A stretch of DNA of 64,000 bases from contig NZ_CP034835.1 in the NCBI RefSeq assembly GCF_004014715.1, forward strand, positions 248,001 through 312,000, given 5' to 3'. Positions 25,237 to 34,386 of the stretch are shown here, in pieces. Source of the stretch: Pseudoalteromonas sp. R3. Lineage in GTDB: Bacteria > Pseudomonadota > Gammaproteobacteria > Enterobacterales > Alteromonadaceae. Every line of letters starts with the position of its first letter. Position 1 is the first letter of the stretch. The translations under genes were made by a program, and so were the position numbers. The notes under the pieces were generated by a model that saw nothing but the letters and a program-made list of their open reading frames with translations, did not search any database and was not told the DNA's origin.

Positions 25237-26756
25237 GTGGCTGAACTGGTATGGACCATTGCCGGGTCGGATTCGGGCGGCGGCGCCGGGATTCAGGCGG
25301 ATGTCAAAGCAATGCACAGTTTTGGTGTGCAAACCTGCACAGCCGTGACAGCGCTGACGGCGCAAAATAGCTTGGCGGTTGAAGAGATCAACGCGGTCTC
25401 GAGTGAAGTGCTGGAATCTCAGCTGCTGGCACTCGAAGCCGATTTAAAAGCGACTGTGATTAAGATTGGCATGCTGGCCAACAGCACACAGATCCAGCTG
25501 GTAGCAGAACATCTGGCGCAGTATAAGAGTCGCTGGGACAATCCCCCTGTGATTGTGTTCGACCCGGTTGCGATTGCATCCAGTGGCGATGCGCTAACCG
25601 AAGAAGATACCCTGGATGCGCTGAAAAAGTACCTGTTACCTCTGGTCGATGTGATCACACCCAATACGCAGGAGACGCAAGTATTGACTGGCGTTTACCT
25701 GATTGGTCCGGATGCCGTCAGAGATGCTGCCCGCAAGCTGCGTGAATTTGGCGTCAAATCGGTGATCATTAAAGGAGGTCACTGGGATTACCCCAGTGGT
25801 TATTGTATTGATTATTGCTGGAGTGAAGATGAAGAGTATTGGCTGGGTAATGAGGCGATACAAACGCCCCATAGTCACGGCACCGGCTGTAGCTTTGCCT
25901 CTTCTGTCGCGGCTTGTCTGGCCAAAGGTTATCCGATCAAAGATGCTTTCATTCTGGCCAAAGCTTATATCAACCAGGGGCTGAAATTAGCGCAGCGCTT
26001 TGGCGAGGGGCGAGGGCCACTGGCACATGCCGGGTTCCCAGAGAATATCTCGGACTTTCCTCAGGTGATAGAACCTGGAAGCTGGCTCGGTGATGAACTG
26101 GAATTTGCCGTCAGTGAAGAGTTTAACTTTGCAGCCGGTTTTGCCCCAGTCGGAGAAGAGCTGGGGCTTTATGCCGTCGTAGACTCGGTAGATTGGGTTG
26201 AAAAGTGTTTGGCTGAGGGCGTAAAAACAGTGCAACTCAGAATTAAACAGGCTGATCATGCGACCCTGGAAGAAGACATACAGTGTGCTATTACCCTGGG
26301 TGAGAAATATCAGGGCCGGGTCTTTATTAACGACCATTGGGAGCTGGCCATTCGCCATGGCGCCTATGGGGTACACCTTGGTCAGGAAGATCTGGATTCG
26401 GCGAATCTGGTTGCCATTCAGCAGGCGGGATTACGCCTGGGGTGTCCACGCATGGGTTTTATGAAATGCTGCGAGCCCATAACTACCGGCCCAGTTATCT
26501 GGCATTTGGGGCGATTTACCCGACCACCACCAAGGACATGACCGGACAGATCCAGGGGCTCGAAAAGCTCAGGCACTTTGTGCCTCTGATGCGTGAAACC
26601 TATCCGACTGTGGCTATTGGGGGCATTGACCTGACTCGCGCTCCTCAGGTTGCCGCCACCGGAGTGGGCAGTGTGGCGGTGGTGCGCGCCATCACCGAGG
26701 CGGCGGATTATAAACAGGCTATTATTGACCTGAAACGGGCCACAGGCGAGTCATGA
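25237..26756 (+). pseudogene. thiDE: bifunctional HMP(-P) kinase / thiamine-phosphate synthase, frameshifted
   Basis: Fusion of ThiD (about residues 1-275, starting AELVWTIAGSDSGGGAGIQAD, with HSHGTGCSFASS) and ThiE (about 295-506, with FINDHWELAIRHGAYGVHLGQEDL). It phosphorylates the pyrimidine and couples it to thiazole phosphate. The GTG start follows TAGGAG. In the ThiE half the frame breaks at the GGGG at 26439-26442: as read, translation leaves the ThiE frame and ends at 26541, while STHGFYEMLRAHNYRPSYLAFG and the rest lie in the next frame to 26756. One extra G restores about 506 residues. As read, ThiE would be lost. It overlaps thiF by 4 bp. Confidence 0.9.
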
Positions 26757-27505
26757 GTACAGAGCTCAGTGACAAAGAGCGGTTGAGGTACAGCCGCCAT
26801 CTACTGCTCAATGAGGTGTCGGAAGCCGGTCAGCTGCGCCTTAAACAAGCACGGGTGGCCGTGGTGGGCTGTGGGGGGCTGGGTAGCCCTGCGCTGTTTT
26901 ACCTGGCGGCAAGCGGAGTCGGGCAGCTGACTTTTTGTGATGATGATGCGGTTGAACTGTCTAATTTGCAAAGGCAAATTTTGTATAAGGTCAGTCATAT
27001 TGGCCAGCCAAAAGCGAAAGCCGCGAGTAAGGTTTTAGCGAGCCTGAACAACCAAATCTCACTTGTTCCTCGGCCTGTGAAGCTCGACAGCAGCAATATA
27101 GACAGCATATTGCAAGACAGTGACTGGATCCTGGATTGCAGTGATAACTTCGCCACGCGATATTTGCTCAATCAGTATTGCGTACAACACCGTAAGGTCC
27201 TGATCTCCGGGGCTGCGCTGGGCACTCAGGGCCAGTTTATGACCTTTGATTTCAGAGCGTCCTCGCCCTGTTATCACTGCATTTTTCCACAGTCTTCGGC
27301 GCAACCGGTATTGAATTGTCAGAACGCAGGTGTGGTGAGTCCGTTACTTGGCATAATCGGCTCTATGCAGGCGATGAAAGCAGTCAGTTTAATTATCTCT
27401 GATTCACCTGATAAACACAGTGAAATGATGGTGGTTGATGCTTTGAGCTTGCAGCAAAGGCAGTTTACGCTGGAAAGGGATGCGGCATGTGATGTGTGTG
27501 GCTAA
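26753..27505 (+). CDS. thiF: ThiS adenylyltransferase (ThiF/MoeB family)
   Basis: 250-residue E1-like enzyme that adenylylates the ThiS C-terminus. The ATP-binding motif GCGGLGSPALFYLAASG, the Asp in FCDDDAVELSNLQRQ and zinc ligands CYHC and CDVC are present. Sequence alone does not separate ThiF from MoeB well; operon position, as the last gene after thiE with a 4-bp overlap, decides for ThiF. A strong terminator follows. Confidence 0.92.
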   Translation: MSTELSDKERLRYSRHLLLNEVSEAGQLRLKQARVAVVGCGGLGSPALFYLAASGVGQLTFCDDDAVELSNLQRQILYKVSHIGQPKAKAASKVLASLNNQISLVPRPVKLDSSNIDSILQDSDWILDCSDNFATRYLLNQYCVQHRKVLISGAALGTQGQFMTFDFRASSPCYHCIFPQSSAQPVLNCQNAGVVSPLLGIIGSMQAMKAVSLIISDSPDKHSEMMVVDALSLQQRQFTLERDAACDVCG

Positions 27506-27518
27506 TGCCACAGACGAT

Positions 27519-27547
27519 TAAAAAAGCCCGCAGAAGCGGGCTTTTTT
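27519..27547. terminator. bidirectional terminator
   Basis: GCCCGC, AGAA, GCGGGC flanked by A7 and T6. It ends the thi operon and, in reverse, the psd transcript. Confidence 0.93.
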
Positions 27548-27563
27548 GAGCGAATTATCCGGC

Positions 27564-28430
27564 TTAGTCGCGGATGGTCGCAAATGGGGTACCCATACGG
27601 GTAACGGTTTCTGGTAATTGGTTGGCCAGGAAGTCGGCCTTGTCTTCTCCCCAGGCCAGAATAACCGTCGAGCCTAGCTTAAAGCGGCCCATTTCGTCGC
27701 CTTTTTTCAGTTTGACGGCGTTGTCACCCTCTGCCGGGTAATCCCAGCTGAAGACGTCTTTACCGGCTGGTGGCGTGACAGTGCCGGCCCAGATAGTTTC
27801 GATACTGGCCACTATGGTGGCGCCCACCAGTACCATAGCCAGTGGTCCTATCTCAGTGTCAAAGATAGCGACAACCCGCTCGTTACGTGCAAACAGGTTG
27901 GGGACGTTTTGCGCCGTAAGCGGGTTTACCGAGAACAGATCGCCAGGTACGTAGATCATCTTTTTCAGCGTACCATCAAGGGGCATATGAATGCGGTGAT
28001 AATCTTTGGGCGCCAGATAAATGGTGGCAAACTTGCCGCCAAGGTACGGCGCTACGTCCGACTCTTTGCCCCCCAGTAGGGTTTGCAGGCTGTAGTCATG
28101 GCCTTTGGCCTGAATGATCTGACCATCGACTACGTTACCTAACTGGCTGATGGCACCGTCGACCGGGTGAGCCACAATGCTGGCTTCTTCTGCAAGTGGG
28201 CGGATCCCCGGCTTCAGCGGACGGGTAAAGAATTCGTTAAAGGTTTTATAGTGAGCTGGATCTTCATGCAGGGCTTCACTCATGTCTATCTTGTACTGTT
28301 TGATAAACAATTTAATTAAGGTGGTCGTCAGTGCACCCGCCTCAGCTGCGGCCAGTTTTCCCACCAAACGTGATACGGCATGTTTGGGTAAAGCATATTG
28401 CAGGGCAATCTTAAGTTTATCCAAGTTCAC
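27564..28430 (-). CDS. psd: phosphatidylserine decarboxylase proenzyme
   Basis: 288 residues from a GTG at 28430 with AGGA upstream. The open frame reaches 28535, but the extra N-terminus overlaps rsgA and is not family-like, while the GTG gives the expected start [13 protein letters not shown]. Makes phosphatidylethanolamine at the inner membrane. It is a pyruvoyl enzyme: self-cleavage between Gly and Ser in [11 protein letters not shown] near the C-terminus, with the His of HPVDG and HRIHMP conserved. It sits 34 bp downstream of rsgA, the common gammaproteobacterial pair. Confidence 0.94.
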   Translation of the reverse strand: MNLDKLKIALQYALPKHAVSRLVGKLAAAEAGALTTTLIKLFIKQYKIDMSEALHEDPAHYKTFNEFFTRPLKPGIRPLAEEASIVAHPVDGAISQLGNVVDGQIIQAKGHDYSLQTLLGGKESDVAPYLGGKFATIYLAPKDYHRIHMPLDGTLKKMIYVPGDLFSVNPLTAQNVPNLFARNERVVAIFDTEIGPLAMVLVGATIVASIETIWAGTVTPPAGKDVFSWDYPAEGDNAVKLKKGDEMGRFKLGSTVILAWGEDKADFLANQLPETVTRMGTPFATIRD

Positions 28431-28464
28431 TTTTATTATTCCTGAAAAAATTTTGAAGATAGTA

Positions 28465-29517
28465 TCAAACTCTTGGCGCGCGCGCACCTGCGCGGCCATC
28501 CGCCATTGACTCCAGAATACGGTGATAGCTGTCAAAGCGCAGTTCGCTTATCTTGCCCTCATCTACGGCTTCCAGGATCAGACAGCCCGGATCGTTGAGG
28601 TGTTTGCAGTCACGAAAACGGCAGCCGCCGATAAATTCACGAAATTCTTTAAAACACCAGGTTACCCGCTCTACTTCGAGGTGCCACAGACCGAATTCAC
28701 GGATCCCCGGACTGTCTATCAGGTTACCGCCACTGGGCAGGTGATGCAGTTTAGAAACCGTGGTGGTGTGCTGACCCAGGCCACTGTTCTCAGACACTTC
28801 CTGAGTCAGAATGGCGGCATCGGGCAGGACGGTATTCACTAGAGTGGATTTACCCACCCCGGATTGGCCGACAAAGATGTTGTTTTTGTCTGTCAGCAGG
28901 GATTTGAGCTCATCAATTCCTTCGCCAGTCTTGTTACTCACCAGCAGGACGCGATAGCCTAGTTCGCGATAGATATCCAGCACTTCATCGACATAGTCGA
29001 GGCCTTCGTCATCGAGCAGATCGATTTTATTAAGCAACAGAATTGGCTCAATACCCATGTCTTCACAGGCGACCAGATAGCGATCAATGATCTGCGGGGT
29101 GAATTCAGGCACTACAGCGGACACCATTAAAATTTGGTCAATATTGGCTGCCACCACTTTTACGCCGTCGTAAAAATCCGGGCGGGTGAGCTGAGAGCGG
29201 CGAGGCTCGACGGCTTCTATCACGCCGGCCAGGTCGCCTTCGCTGACTTTGGCACGGCGAAAAATCACTTCGTCGCCACATACTATGCTGGTGACAGTAC
29301 GGCGAATATTACAGCGCAGCACGTCGCCATTTTCGCACTCGACATCGGCATGCTGGCCAAAGCGACTGATCACCACCGCGGGTTCTGTGGGGCCCAGGTT
29401 ATCGGTTTGCCAAGTCACCTGAGTGTCGGATTGTTGTTTCGCTTTATGCAAGCGTTTTTGATGGTTGGCACTGATCCGTCTGGACTGGCCCTTACTGAGT
29501 TTTTTGCGTTTTGCCAT
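28465..29517 (-). CDS. rsgA: ribosome small subunit-dependent GTPase A
   Basis: 350 residues. Circularly permuted GTPase that assists late 30S maturation. An OB-fold occupies about 40-110. The G motifs come in the order G4 ([10 protein letters not shown]), G1 ([10 protein letters not shown]), G3 (DSPGIREFG), and the C-terminal zinc site is in [14 protein letters not shown]. The N-terminus is Lys/Arg-rich ([14 protein letters not shown]), as usual for RNA contact. The divergent neighbour is orn, a conserved arrangement. Confidence 0.96.
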   Translation of the reverse strand: MAKRKKLSKGQSRRISANHQKRLHKAKQQSDTQVTWQTDNLGPTEPAVVISRFGQHADVECENGDVLRCNIRRTVTSIVCGDEVIFRRAKVSEGDLAGVIEAVEPRRSQLTRPDFYDGVKVVAANIDQILMVSAVVPEFTPQIIDRYLVACEDMGIEPILLLNKIDLLDDEGLDYVDEVLDIYRELGYRVLLVSNKTGEGIDELKSLLTDKNNIFVGQSGVGKSTLVNTVLPDAAILTQEVSENSGLGQHTTTVSKLHHLPSGGNLIDSPGIREFGLWHLEVERVTWCFKEFREFIGGCRFRDCKHLNDPGCLILEAVDEGKISELRFDSYHRILESMADGRAGARAPRV

Positions 29518-29690
29518 ATCTTATAAACTCGCGACACGATTTATTGCTATCGAGTGGTATACAGGCCAATCATGGACTATAACTCAATAAATTGCCCCGC
29601 TTTGTAAAAAAAAGCTTTTGGTCGAGTGATGAAGCTAATATGATATATCTAATTGCATTGGATCTAAAGGAAAGTACCGTTAGGTAGTGT

Positions 29691-30236
29691 ATGTCTTTTC
29701 ATGAATCAAACCTGATCTGGCTCGACTTAGAAATGACGGGTCTGGAACCTAAAACAGATAGGATCCTCGAAATTGCCACTGTGATCACCGACTGTGATCT
29801 GAATGTACTGGCCGAGGGACCTGTAATTGCTATCCATCAAAGTGATGACTTACTTGATAATATGGATGAGTGGTGTACAAACCAGCATGGCCGTTCCGGT
29901 CTGACTGCGCGTTGTAAGGCCAGCACTCACTCTGAATCTGATGCAATCAAACAAACATTAGACTTCCTGAAACAATGGGTACCGCCGGGTAAATCGCCTA
30001 TGTGTGGTAATTCAATTGGCCAGGATCGTCGCTTCCTCAACAAATACATGCCTGAGCTGGAAGAATATTTCCACTACCGCAACCTGGACGTCAGCACAAT
30101 TAAAGAGCTGGCACGTCGTTGGAAGCCTGAGCTGTTAAATGGGATCCACAAAAAGAGCTCTCATCTGGCTCTGGACGACATCAAAGACTCCATTATGGAG
30201 TTGAAGGTTTACCAGCAAAAATTCTTCAATCTTTAA
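29691..30236 (+). CDS. orn: oligoribonuclease
   Basis: 181-residue DEDDh 3'-5' exonuclease that degrades di- to short oligoribonucleotides, including pGpG from c-di-GMP turnover. Exonuclease motif I is [12 protein letters not shown]; the final motif is in [14 protein letters not shown]. The length equals the E. coli enzyme. It is divergent from rsgA across 173 bp and lies directly upstream of the tRNA-Gly array promoter. Confidence 0.96.
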   Translation: MSFHESNLIWLDLEMTGLEPKTDRILEIATVITDCDLNVLAEGPVIAIHQSDDLLDNMDEWCTNQHGRSGLTARCKASTHSESDAIKQTLDFLKQWVPPGKSPMCGNSIGQDRRFLNKYMPELEEYFHYRNLDVSTIKELARRWKPELLNGIHKKSSHLALDDIKDSIMELKVYQQKFFNL

Positions 30237-30254
30237 AAAATTTAGAAAAAGTAC

Positions 30255-30282
30255 TTGCAATGCTTTTTCTATCTTGTAGAAT
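30255..30282 (+). promoter_or_regulatory. promoter of the tRNA-Gly array
   Basis: TTGCAA, 16 bp, TAGAAT, followed by the GC-rich stretch GCCCCGC, a discriminator typical of stable-RNA promoters under stringent control. It starts about 80 bp before the first repeat unit. Confidence 0.75.
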
Positions 30283-30337
30283 CCTGCCCCGCTTAAGACG
30301 GCAAAGCTTATTTGTCTTTGGGGCATAGTATTGTAAA

Positions 30338-30398
30338 GCGGCACTAACTCAGCTGCTAAAACGTTAGACGCGACCCGTCGCGCATCAGCGTTTAAAAC
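30338..30398 (+). repeat. tRNA-Gly 5'-end/hairpin element 1
   Basis: 61 nt. The first 18 nt (GCGGCACTAACTCAGCTG) copy tRNA-Gly positions 1-18 with one change. It then becomes a two-stem hairpin at 30359-30393: outer AAACGTT/AGCGTTT, inner CGCGA/TCGCG with loop CCCG. No anticodon or T arm. Confidence 0.85.
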
Positions 30399-30414
30399 AT
30401 GAGTAATCAGGAAT

Positions 30415-30490
30415 GCGGCACTAGCTCAGCTGGTAGAGCGCGACCTTGCCAAGGTCGAGGTCACGAGTTCGAACCTCGTGTGCCGCTCCA
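30415..30490 (+). tRNA. tRNA-Gly (GCC), copy 1
   Basis: 76 nt including encoded CCA. Acceptor GCGGCAC/GTGCCGC, anticodon stem CGACC/GGTCG with loop TTGCCAA (anticodon GCC), T arm ACGAG-TTCGAAC-CTCGT. Confidence 0.98.
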
Positions 30491-30529
30491 ACACTTCTTC
30501 AGGTGTATAAACTAGATACTGTCTATGAA

Positions 30530-30590
30530 GCGGCACTAGCTCAGCTGCTAAAACGTCAGACGCGACCTGTCGCGCACCAGCGTTTAAAAC
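30530..30590 (+). repeat. tRNA-Gly 5'-end/hairpin element 2
   Basis: 61 nt; first 18 nt identical to the tRNA 5' end. The hairpin loop is CCTG instead of CCCG, and there is one T to C change at the base of the outer stem. Confidence 0.85.
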
Positions 30591-30609
30591 AATCGAGCAA
30601 TTATGGAAT

Positions 30610-30685
30610 GCGGCACTAGCTCAGCTGGTAGAGCGCGACCTTGCCAAGGTCGAGGTCACGAGTTCGAACCTCGTGTGCCGCTCCA
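30610..30685 (+). tRNA. tRNA-Gly (GCC), copy 2
   Basis: Identical in sequence to copy 1, with encoded CCA. Confidence 0.98.
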
Positions 30686-30724
30686 ACACTTTTTCAGGTG
30701 TATAAACTAGATGTTTTCTATGAA

Positions 30725-30785
30725 GCGGCACTAGCTCAGCTGCTAAAACGTTAGACGCGACCCGTCGCGCACCAGCGTTTAAAAC
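30725..30785 (+). repeat. tRNA-Gly 5'-end/hairpin element 3
   Basis: 61 nt; first 18 nt identical to the tRNA 5' end, with the same two-stem hairpin as element 1 (CACC in place of CATC in the internal loop). Confidence 0.85.
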
Positions 30786-30804
30786 AATCGAGCAATTATG
30801 GAAT

Positions 30805-30880
30805 GCGGCACTAGCTCAGCTGGTAGAGCGCGACCTTGCCAAGGTCGAGGTCACGAGTTCGAACCTCGTGTGCCGCTCCA
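30805..30880 (+). tRNA. tRNA-Gly (GCC), copy 3
   Basis: Identical in sequence to copy 1, with encoded CCA. Confidence 0.98.
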
Positions 30881-30919
30881 ACACTTCTTCAGGTGTATAA
30901 ACTAGATATTTTCTATGAT

Positions 30920-30980
30920 GCAGCACTAGCTCAGCTGCTAAAACGTTAGATGCGACCCGTCGCGCATCAGCGTTTAAAAC
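30920..30980 (+). repeat. tRNA-Gly 5'-end/hairpin element 4
   Basis: 61 nt; the 5' part is GCAGCACTAGCTCAGCTG (one change). In the inner stem a C to T change turns a C-G pair into U-G, so pairing is kept. Confidence 0.85.
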
Positions 30981-30996
30981 GTGAGTAATCAGGAAT

Positions 30997-31072
30997 GCGG
31001 CACTAGCTCAGCTGGTAGAGCGCGACCTTGCCAAGGTCGAGGTCACGAGTTCGAACCTCGTGTGCCGCTCCA
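30997..31072 (+). tRNA. tRNA-Gly (GCC), copy 4
   Basis: Identical in sequence to copy 1, with encoded CCA. A CT-rich tail and T-run follow; no strong terminator stem is seen. Confidence 0.98.
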
Positions 31073-31163
31073 ACTCTCTCCTCTCTTTATATCTTTATTT
31101 TTTCACTCTGACTTACGCACTCAACTTTAAATCTTATTCCACCAATTTTCATCGATAAACTGA

Positions 31164-31192
31164 TTGCTTATTTTTAGTTCGACACGTAAAAT
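31164..31192 (+). promoter_or_regulatory. promoter of the rpsF operon
   Basis: TTGCTT, 17 bp, TAAAAT, about 90 bp before rpsF. Confidence 0.65.
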
Positions 31193-31283
31193 ACGCGCTC
31201 TTTCGGCCTAACTAACTTTAGTTCCTTGCCTTACCCCGACTGGCCGAAACGGGACAAGGCTATATTAACCGTAAGGAATATCC

Positions 31284-31625
31284 ATGCGTCATTACGAAAT
31301 CGTATTCATGGTTCACCCAGACCAAAGTGAGCAAGTACCTGGTATGATCGAGCGTTATACTGGTGCCATCACAGAAGCTGGCGGTAAAATCCACCGTCTA
31401 GAAGACTGGGGTCGTCGTCAACTGGCTTACCCAATCGAAAAGCTTCACAAAGCACACTATGTTCTGTTGAACGTTGAAGCACCTACTGAAGTAATCAGCG
31501 AGCTTGAAACTTCTTTCCGCTACAACGATGCAGTGCTTCGTAACCTGGTTATGCGTACTAAGAACGCTGTAACTGAAGCGTCTCCTCTTGCTAAAGAAGA
31601 GAAAAAAGAAGCAGCAACTGCTTAA
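31284..31625 (+). CDS. rpsF: 30S ribosomal protein S6
   Basis: 113 residues, starting [20 protein letters not shown], with the conserved GWGRR-type segment [20 protein letters not shown] and an Ala/Glu/Lys-rich tail. S6 binds with S18 in the platform of the 30S subunit. First gene of rpsF-priB-rpsR-rplI. TAAGGA precedes the ATG. Confidence 0.98.
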   Translation: MRHYEIVFMVHPDQSEQVPGMIERYTGAITEAGGKIHRLEDWGRRQLAYPIEKLHKAHYVLLNVEAPTEVISELETSFRYNDAVLRNLVMRTKNAVTEASPLAKEEKKEAATA

Positions 31626-31658
31626 TCGTTTTTGATTCGGAATTGACCTGGTAGTTTG

Positions 31659-31985
31659 GTGAGCACTCAGTCTGAACTGTATACAAACCAGCTGGTATTA
31701 TCCGGCATGGTCTGTAAGCCACCTAAGTACAGTCAAAGCCCCGCGGGCATCGCGCATTGTATTTTTGTTTTAGAACATAAGTCGATGCAGGTAGAAGCTG
31801 ACCTAAATCGTAACAGTTATGTACGTATTCAGGTGGTTGCCAGCGGACAGCAGTTCCGGACTCAACTAGAGCATTTATGCGTTGGGCAGACCTTACAGGT
31901 ACGCGGTTTTTTAAACCGACATGAGAGCCGAAGTGGCTTGAGTCAACTTGTATTACATGCACAACATATTGAAAGAATTAATTGA
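31659..31985 (+). CDS. priB: primosomal replication protein N
   Basis: 108 residues, GTG start at 31659 (a TTG is directly upstream). Single-stranded-DNA-binding OB-fold protein of the PriA-PriB-DnaT restart primosome. The family pattern LVLSGMVCKPPKYSQSPAGI and the C-terminal GLSQLVLHAQHIERI match E. coli PriB. Its location between rpsF and rpsR is the conserved site and supports the call. Confidence 0.95.
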   Translation: MSTQSELYTNQLVLSGMVCKPPKYSQSPAGIAHCIFVLEHKSMQVEADLNRNSYVRIQVVASGQQFRTQLEHLCVGQTLQVRGFLNRHESRSGLSQLVLHAQHIERIN

Positions 31986-31997
31986 GGAAATTTACTC

Positions 31998-32225
31998 ATG
32001 GCACGTTATTTCAGACGTCGTAAGTTCTGCCGTTTCAAAGCGGAAGGCGTACAACAAATCGATTACAAAGATCTGGCTACTCTTAGAAACTACGTAACAG
32101 AAAGTGGCAAAATCGTACCTAGCCGTATCACAGGTACTAGCGCTAAATATCAGCGTCAGCTAGCAACTGCTATTAAGCGTGCTCGCTACCTAGCCCTTCT
32201 TCCGTACACTGACTTACACAAGTAA
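31998..32225 (+). CDS. rpsR: 30S ribosomal protein S18
   Basis: 75 residues, starting [16 protein letters not shown], with the RNA-binding [16 protein letters not shown] end. Partner of S6. GAGGA precedes the ATG. Confidence 0.98.
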
Positions 32226-32260
32226 GCAGCTGATTAACAGTTTTTAAAAGGTGTAGAGAC

Positions 32261-32713
32261 ATGCAAGTTATTCTACTAGACAAGATCGCAAACCTAGGTG
32301 GCCTAGGTGACCAGGTTTCTGTTAAATCTGGTTTCGCACGTAACTTCCTTTTCCCTAAGGGTAAGGCAGTTCCTGCAACTAAAGCTAACATCGAAACTTT
32401 CGAAGCACGTCGTGCTGAGCTTGAAGCGAAAATCGCTGAAGAGCTAGTTGCTGCACAAGCGCGCGCTGAAAAACTAGAAGCACTTGCTGAAGTGACTCTG
32501 GTTTCTAAAGCGGGTGACGAAGGTAAGCTGTTCGGTTCTATCGGTACTCGCGATATTGCTGACGCTATCACTGCAGTAGGTCTGGAAGTTGCTAAGTCAG
32601 AAGTTCGTCTGCCTACCGGTACTATCCGAGAAACAGGTGAATTCGACGTATCAATCCAGCTTCACACTGACGTGACAACAGCTATCAAAGTAATCGTGAT
32701 CGCTGAAGCTTAA
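32261..32713 (+). CDS. rplI: 50S ribosomal protein L9
   Basis: 150 residues. The N-terminal domain [19 protein letters not shown] with [14 protein letters not shown] contacts 23S rRNA, a long connecting helix (about 45-75) follows, and the C-terminal domain ends KVIVIAEA. Last gene of the rpsF operon. Usually dnaB comes next; here about 6.2 kb of pilin and sigma-factor genes intervene. Confidence 0.98.
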   Translation: MQVILLDKIANLGGLGDQVSVKSGFARNFLFPKGKAVPATKANIETFEARRAELEAKIAEELVAAQARAEKLEALAEVTLVSKAGDEGKLFGSIGTRDIADAITAVGLEVAKSEVRLPTGTIRETGEFDVSIQLHTDVTTAIKVIVIAEA

Positions 32714-32727
32714 TAATATTAAGCACC

Positions 32728-32751
32728 AACCGCGTGTATCTGCACGCGGTT
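32728..32751 (+). terminator. terminator after rplI
   Basis: AACCGCGTG, TATCTG, CACGCGGTT form a 9-bp perfect stem; the T-tail is short (GTATT). Confidence 0.75.
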
Positions 32752-33124
32752 GTATTCCCAATCTCTGAAAGACAATAACAACTCCAATTTTCAGTGTGTG
32801 GATCTGATGATTATCGGGATCATCATGGAAGGTTTACAACACAAGTCGGAAATTTAATCCAAATCAAAACAACAGCGCTCGTAAACGGCTTATAGTCTTT
32901 ATGGGAACAAATGACGCTGGTATTTAATGGTCTGACCACCTTGTAGCCTTGAGGCACATCGTCGGCTGTTATCTCGTGTAAGCGCGTTCCTGTTTTAGAT
33001 AATTTCGTTCTGTGATATTTTAGTTAACTGTTTTTATTACAGGCACTTTTTTTTATTGGTTAAATGTCATACAGTCTTATTCAGGCGTTAATGACAGCGT
33101 TATCATTTAGGTGGGAAACCCAAT
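32752..33124. other. intergenic region between rplI and the minor-pilin operon
   Basis: About 370 bp with no gene seen. It holds a GATGAT/ATCATC inverted repeat near 32807-32825 and AT-rich sequence with a T8 run near 33047-33055, consistent with a promoter region for the pilin genes. No clear -35/-10 pair was fixed. Confidence 0.4.
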
Positions 33125-33544
33125 ATGCTTAAAACCTCCAGAATGCGTGGATTTACTTTAATTGAGCTGCTGATCGCTATTGCGATTGTCGCCATTCTGG
33201 CCAGTGTGGCATTGCCAAACTATGGTCAGTATGTACGTGAAAGCAGACGACTGGATGCACAGCACTTGCTGTTACAAACCAGTGCCACGTTGGAGCGTAT
33301 CTATTCCCGTAATGGTGGTTACCCGAATGATCAGACTTTTCAAAGCCTGCCTGCTGCTGAACACTACACGTTCAGCTACGAAGCGCGTAATAAGCCACAA
33401 GGTGCCAACGGTGATTTTCGTAATATGGGCTATATTTTAAAGGCGACACCATTGGCTGCAGGTGGTCAGAATGGCGACATTTGCGGAGTACTCACGCTGG
33501 ACCATTTAGGCAATCAGGGAGGCAACCTGAATGACTGTTGGTAA
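33125..33544 (+). CDS. pilE: type IV minor pilin, PilE-like
   Basis: 139 residues. Class III signal: short leader, cleavage at Gly before FTLIELLIAIAIVAILA, with Glu5 present. The C-terminal part matches PilE-type minor pilins (RRLDAQHLLLQTSATLERIY early, GDICGVLTL near the end, with a Cys pair in DICG and DCW). Processed by PilD and incorporated at the pilus tip complex. First gene of a five-gene operon; it overlaps the next by 14 bp. In Pseudomonas pilE lies at the end of the cluster, so gene order differs. Confidence 0.88.
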   Translation: MLKTSRMRGFTLIELLIAIAIVAILASVALPNYGQYVRESRRLDAQHLLLQTSATLERIYSRNGGYPNDQTFQSLPAAEHYTFSYEARNKPQGANGDFRNMGYILKATPLAAGGQNGDICGVLTLDHLGNQGGNLNDCW

Positions 33545-33992
33545 GCACACCCAGCACGGTGTAACACTGATTGAGTTGTTGATGGTTCTGGCCATCATTG
33601 CCATCCTGGCTGTTACGGCTGCGCCGTCTTTAATTGGCCAAATTAAACAGGACAGGGTGAATACCACAGCAAATCAGCTAAGCAGCTTTTATCGCTTTGC
33701 CCGCAGTGAAGCGGTAAAGCGCGAAGTGCCGGTAAAACTGGAACTTGAAAACAATGACTGGGTAATGAAGGTGGTCGAGCAGGGTCAGGAAATCACGTTA
33801 AAACGGTTTACGATTGACCACACAGCAGTAGCCGTGAACCTGGTTGACAGAACACTGCGCTCAAGCGGTGAGCTCAGTGCATTCAGTAACATATTGATAT
33901 CGGATAACGATGCAACAACGGACGATGTTCGTTTATGCATCTTACACAGTGGGCAAAGCTGGTTGGGTAAGGCGACAGACAATTGCGCGTAG
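33531..33992 (+). CDS. type IV minor pseudopilin, FimT/FimU (GspH) type
   Basis: 153 residues. Prepilin leader MTVGKHTQHG followed by VTLIELLMVLAIIAILAVTAAPS with Glu5. GspH/FimT-like body with a Cys pair near the end (RLCILHSG, DNCA). Expected to be part of the minor-pilin priming complex. It overlaps pilE and the next gene on both sides, showing tight translational coupling. Confidence 0.87.
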   Translation: MTVGKHTQHGVTLIELLMVLAIIAILAVTAAPSLIGQIKQDRVNTTANQLSSFYRFARSEAVKREVPVKLELENNDWVMKVVEQGQEITLKRFTIDHTAVAVNLVDRTLRSSGELSAFSNILISDNDATTDDVRLCILHSGQSWLGKATDNCA

Positions 33993-34378
33993 TTTCGGGG
34001 TTTTCATTGCTGGAAGTGATGGTGTCTATGGTAATCGCAGCCATTGCATTGCTTGGCCTTGCCGCAGCCCAGATCAAGGCCATGCAGTTTGCACAGAACA
34101 GTTTTAATTATACCGTGGCTTTGATCCACGGTCAGAATGCGATAGAGCGTATTTGGCCCGACATTTGCCATTATCAGAGTGTCAATACCAGCCTGAATCC
34201 GGTTGCCAACCCGACAGCAGCCTGGCTATACCCGAATGACCCTCGCTTCACGCTAACGCTGCCCGACACTTTCAGTCTCGATATGAGCCTGACGGTTAGC
34301 TGGCACGATGAACGTATGACCAATACAGGCGTGGACCAAATCTCTTTGCACGCCAGTTTTGTCAATGAATGTTTGTGA
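33983..34378 (+). CDS. pilV: type IV minor pilin, PilV-like
   Basis: 131 residues from a TTG at 33983 that overlaps the previous stop. The leader MRVVSG precedes FSLLEVMVSMVIAAIALLGLAAAQ (Glu5 present), the PilV-type N-terminus. The length is a little short for PilV. A TTG start in an overlap implies coupled, low-level translation. Confidence 0.82.
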   Translation: MRVVSGFSLLEVMVSMVIAAIALLGLAAAQIKAMQFAQNSFNYTVALIHGQNAIERIWPDICHYQSVNTSLNPVANPTAAWLYPNDPRFTLTLPDTFSLDMSLTVSWHDERMTNTGVDQISLHASFVNECL

Positions 34379-34386
34379 GTCGATTG

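Larger units (their letters stand above)
30338..31072 (+). repeat. 195-bp tandem repeat carrying tRNA-Gly and its 5'-end element
   Basis: Four near-identical units. tRNA starts are spaced 195, 195 and 192 bp, and element starts 192, 195 and 195 bp. Each unit holds a 61-nt 5'-end/hairpin element, about 19 nt of linker (AATCGAGCAATTATGGAAT in the middle units), a 76-nt tRNA-Gly and 39 nt with a small ACACT/GGTGT hairpin. The tRNAs are identical while the elements vary slightly. Confidence 0.92.

Noticed and set aside
30338..30398. A fifth tRNA-Gly gene before copy 1
   Set aside because: Matches the tRNA only through the D-loop start; the rest is an unrelated hairpin.
30338..31072. CRISPR array, because of evenly spaced repeats
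   Set aside because: The repeat unit is 195 bp, contains intact tRNAs and has no unique spacers or cas genes.
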